This document shows, piece by piece, positions 34,508 to 36,588 of a DNA stretch of 36,588 bases. Numbering within the stretch: position 1 is the stretch's first letter; the number at the start of each line of letters is the position of its first letter. Origin of the DNA: an uncultured Dokdonia sp. (lineage in GTDB: Bacteria; Bacteroidota; Bacteroidia; Flavobacteriales; Flavobacteriaceae); assembly GCA_938002835.1 (NCBI GenBank), contig CALKZS010000058.1:1-36588 (forward strand). Direction: 5' to 3'. The notes beneath the pieces were generated by a model. The model saw only the letters and a program-made list of their open reading frames with translations. It searched no databases and had not been told where the DNA came from. The translations under genes were made by a program, and so were the position numbers.

Positions 34508-36355
34508 ATGAAGTATCGTCTTAAGATCGTGGTAATAATGGTGTTTGTGTTCGCTTTCGCGAAAGCGAATGCCCAAAACAACACCCCATACTGGCAACAG
34601 CACGTAGATTATACAATGGATATTGATATGGACGTAACATCCTTTCAATACGACGGCAAACAAACGCTGGTGTATACAAACAACTCACCAGAAACATTAG
34701 ACCGTGTGTACTATCATTTGTATTTTAATGCATTTCAACCGGGTTCTGAGATGGATGTACGATCTCGTACTATTGCAGATCCAGATGGTCGTGTAAAAGA
34801 CCGTATCAGTAAACTATCTCCAGATGAGATAGGATTTATTAAAGTACATAAACTCACACAAGATGGTAAAAAGCTCAACTATGAAGTTGCAGGTACTGTA
34901 CTAGAAGTAGAACTAGCGAACCCTATTGCTCCTGGAGCTACTACTACTTTTAAGATGGACTTTAAAGCGCAAGTACCTCAACAAATACGTCGCTCTGGTC
35001 GTAATAATAAAGAAGGAGTTGCGCTATCTATGACACAGTGGTACCCAAAACTGGCCGAGTATGATTTTGAAGGATGGCACGCAGATCCGTATATCGCACG
35101 TGAGTTTCACGGGGTTTGGGGCGATTTTGATGTAACCATACATATTGATAAAGAATATACGGTAGGTGGTACAGGTTATCTTCAAAACCCAGAAGAAATA
35201 GGTCACGGCTATAATGGTCCCTCTATGATGCCTGGAAAAGGGAAAAAAGGAAAACTCTCTTGGCATTTTAAAGCGCCAAATGTGCACGATTTTACCTGGG
35301 CTGCAGATCCAGAATACCTACACGATATCATTAAAGGAGAAAACAATGTAGACCTTCATTTTATCTATAAAGATAATAGTAGCATAAAAGAGAATTGGGA
35401 AAAATTACAGCCCTTAACCGCAGATCTTCTTTCTTATTTTAATAAAAATGTAGGAACATACCCCTACAAACAATATTCTGTTATACAAGGAGGAGATGGT
35501 GGTATGGAATATGCAATGTGTACATTAATTACAGGAGAACGTAAGTTTGGTAGCTTATTAGGAGTAACCGCTCACGAGATGGCGCATACTTGGTTTCAAT
35601 TCTTGCTAGCCACTAACGAAGCAAAGCACGAGTGGATGGATGAAGGCTTTACAACCTACATTTCTACACTGGCAGAGCAAGCAGTGACTAACAAAAACAA
35701 CGCAAATCCACTCGCTGGAGCATACCGTAGTTATTATGGACTTGTTGCTTCTGGTAAAGAACAACCGCAAACCACACACGCAGACCGTTACAATGAGAAT
35801 AGACCATACAGCATTGCTGCATATAGCAAAGGAGCTGTTTTCTTATCTCAATTAGGGTATGTTATTGGTAAAGAAAACTTAGATAAAACACTTAAAAAGT
35901 ATTTTACAGACTTCTCTTTCAAGCACCCTACTCCTAATGATATCAAACGCACTGCAGAAAAAGTTTCTGGTATAGAATTAGACTGGTACTTAACAGACTG
36001 GACACAAACTACAAATACAATAGATTATGCCATTACAGCCGTTGCAGCAGATGGTGATAAAACCAAGGTGACGCTTTCGCGAAAAGGACTAATGCCTATG
36101 CCCATTGATCTATATGTAGAAAACACAGATGGATCACTACAATCATACTATATCCCACTACGTATGATGCGTGCAGAAAAAGAAAACCAAACACCTAATA
36201 TCTCTAGAAAACAACTAGCAGACTGGCCGTGGACAAACCCAACCTATACATTTACAATAGATGCACCATTATCTAAAGTAAAATTAATGACCATAGATCC
36301 CACAAGACTTATGGCAGATATTGCTCAAAATGATAATACTTGGGTTAAGAAATAA
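34508..36355 (+). CDS. M1-family (gluzincin) aminopeptidase, secreted
   Basis: 615 aa with a signal peptide (MKYRLKIVVIMVFVFAFAKA, then NAQ; cleavage about 23). Aminopeptidase motif GGMEY (331-335), zinc site HEMAH (356-360) plus E379 (WMDEGFTTY). A beta-rich N-terminal domain and a helical C-terminal domain are typical. A perfect palindrome (34552-34567) encodes AFAKA of the signal peptide, and a degenerate copy (36072-36086) encodes TLSRK near residue 522. It starts 26 bases after the protease stop, so the MBL-S8-M1 genes may be one operon. Confidence 0.94.
   Translation: MKYRLKIVVIMVFVFAFAKANAQNNTPYWQQHVDYTMDIDMDVTSFQYDGKQTLVYTNNSPETLDRVYYHLYFNAFQPGSEMDVRSRTIADPDGRVKDRISKLSPDEIGFIKVHKLTQDGKKLNYEVAGTVLEVELANPIAPGATTTFKMDFKAQVPQQIRRSGRNNKEGVALSMTQWYPKLAEYDFEGWHADPYIAREFHGVWGDFDVTIHIDKEYTVGGTGYLQNPEEIGHGYNGPSMMPGKGKKGKLSWHFKAPNVHDFTWAADPEYLHDIIKGENNVDLHFIYKDNSSIKENWEKLQPLTADLLSYFNKNVGTYPYKQYSVIQGGDGGMEYAMCTLITGERKFGSLLGVTAHEMAHTWFQFLLATNEAKHEWMDEGFTTYISTLAEQAVTNKNNANPLAGAYRSYYGLVASGKEQPQTTHADRYNENRPYSIAAYSKGAVFLSQLGYVIGKENLDKTLKKYFTDFSFKHPTPNDIKRTAEKVSGIELDWYLTDWTQTTNTIDYAITAVAADGDKTKVTLSRKGLMPMPIDLYVENTDGSLQSYYIPLRMMRAEKENQTPNISRKQLADWPWTNPTYTFTIDAPLSKVKLMTIDPTRLMADIAQNDNTWVKK
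34552..34567. repeat. Palindrome copy inside the M1 signal-peptide coding region
   Basis: CGCTTTCGCGAAAGCG, read as FAFAKA at the end of the hydrophobic core. Confidence 0.95.
36072..36086. repeat. Degenerate palindrome copy near the M1 C-terminus
   Basis: CGCTTTCGCGAAAAG: the left arm is intact and the right arm has decayed. Confidence 0.55.
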
Positions 36356-36379
36356 AACTACATTTTTTATAAAATGAGT

Positions 36380-36408
36380 AAACCCTTAGTTAAAAACTAG
36401 GGGTTTTT
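36380..36408 (+). terminator. Rho-independent terminator of the M1 gene
   Basis: AAACCCTTAG (36380-36389) pairs with CTAGGGGTTT (36397-36406, one mismatch) and is followed by a T-run. Confidence 0.8.
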
Positions 36409-36588
36409 ACTTTTTACATCATTAGCGTTTAAATATATTAATGTCTGGTGTTACGCACTAAATCATCAAAAATTTAACTTTGTTGTTAATAAGTATTTAA
36501 ACTGCTGATTACTATAAATTTAGAAATAAATGTCTACTTAGATTTATTAATCGATTAGATAACAGTTGACATATTTAATGACTAAGAC
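36409..36588. other. Intergenic end of the window
   Basis: 180 AT-rich bases without a gene or a clear motif. Confidence 0.5.

Noticed and set aside
2145-34567. The palindrome as parS
   Set aside because: The classic parS centre is TTTCACGTGAAA; here the centre is two bases shorter, and a dozen copies in 37 kb far exceeds normal parS density. Only the resemblance is kept.
2145-36086. GCTTTCGCGAAAGC as transcription terminators
   Set aside because: Eight of the twelve exact copies lie inside open genes or a gene remnant, and the intergenic ones lack a T-run.

Overview
The window looks like part of a low-GC marine Flavobacteriaceae chromosome (Bacteroidota). The evidence is the promoters of the TAnnTTTG type, the near absence of Shine-Dalgarno motifs, the biotin genes together with JmjC/Coa1-type proteins, a MetG carrying a fused C-terminal tRNA-binding domain, and the SusD-free housekeeping context. 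A Dokdonia/Krokinobacter-like genus is possible, but that is only an impression. Coding density is high, and most genes are complete chromosomal genes.

Layout. 1-618: remnant of an IS30-family element. 714-3676: recQ, convergent with a JmjC/cupin-like protein. 3752-10673: a biotin block on the minus strand (bioF-bioD-bioA, then a FabF-like ketoacyl synthase and bioB), interrupted by two tandem plus-strand Coa1-like membrane proteins. 10760-12532: M61 peptidase. 12571-13825: a DUF2975 membrane protein plus a small HTH regulator behind a clear promoter/operator, then an ankyrin-like secreted protein. 13880-18546: a polyamine locus with a CRP-type palindrome, a GNAT acetyltransferase, AdoMet decarboxylase (speD), a voltage-gated K+ channel, a DUF4178 protein, a lipoprotein with a Ser/Arg-rich tail and a membrane-anchored spermidine-synthase-like enzyme. 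It is followed by an aminotransferase remnant and a convergent HDAC-family deacetylase. 19760-20297: a GIY-YIG nuclease gene bracketed by two copies of an 88-bp palindromic repeat. 20308-24508: metG-tex operon. 24761-27042: LD-carboxypeptidase, YraN, a MITE-like element, rsmI. 27043-28402: a graveyard of mobile elements and truncated genes. 28477-36355: MATE transporter, Na+/H+ antiporter, MBL-fold hydrolase, S8 lipoprotein protease, M1 aminopeptidase.

Two things stand out. First, a perfect palindrome, GCTTTCGCGAAAGC, occurs 12 times in 36.6 kb, plus degenerate copies. It lies between genes and inside essential genes, in all three reading phases, with rather even spacing of about 3 kb. It is not explained by any gene and resembles a chromosome-organising or DNA-binding-protein motif. 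Second, the speD-to-synthase locus joins polyamine biosynthesis to an ion channel, DUF4178 and an unusual basic-tailed lipoprotein in one transcriptional run. Flanking acetyltransferase and deacetylase genes could form a polyamine acetylation cycle. This looks like a dedicated envelope-linked polyamine system rather than ordinary spermidine metabolism.
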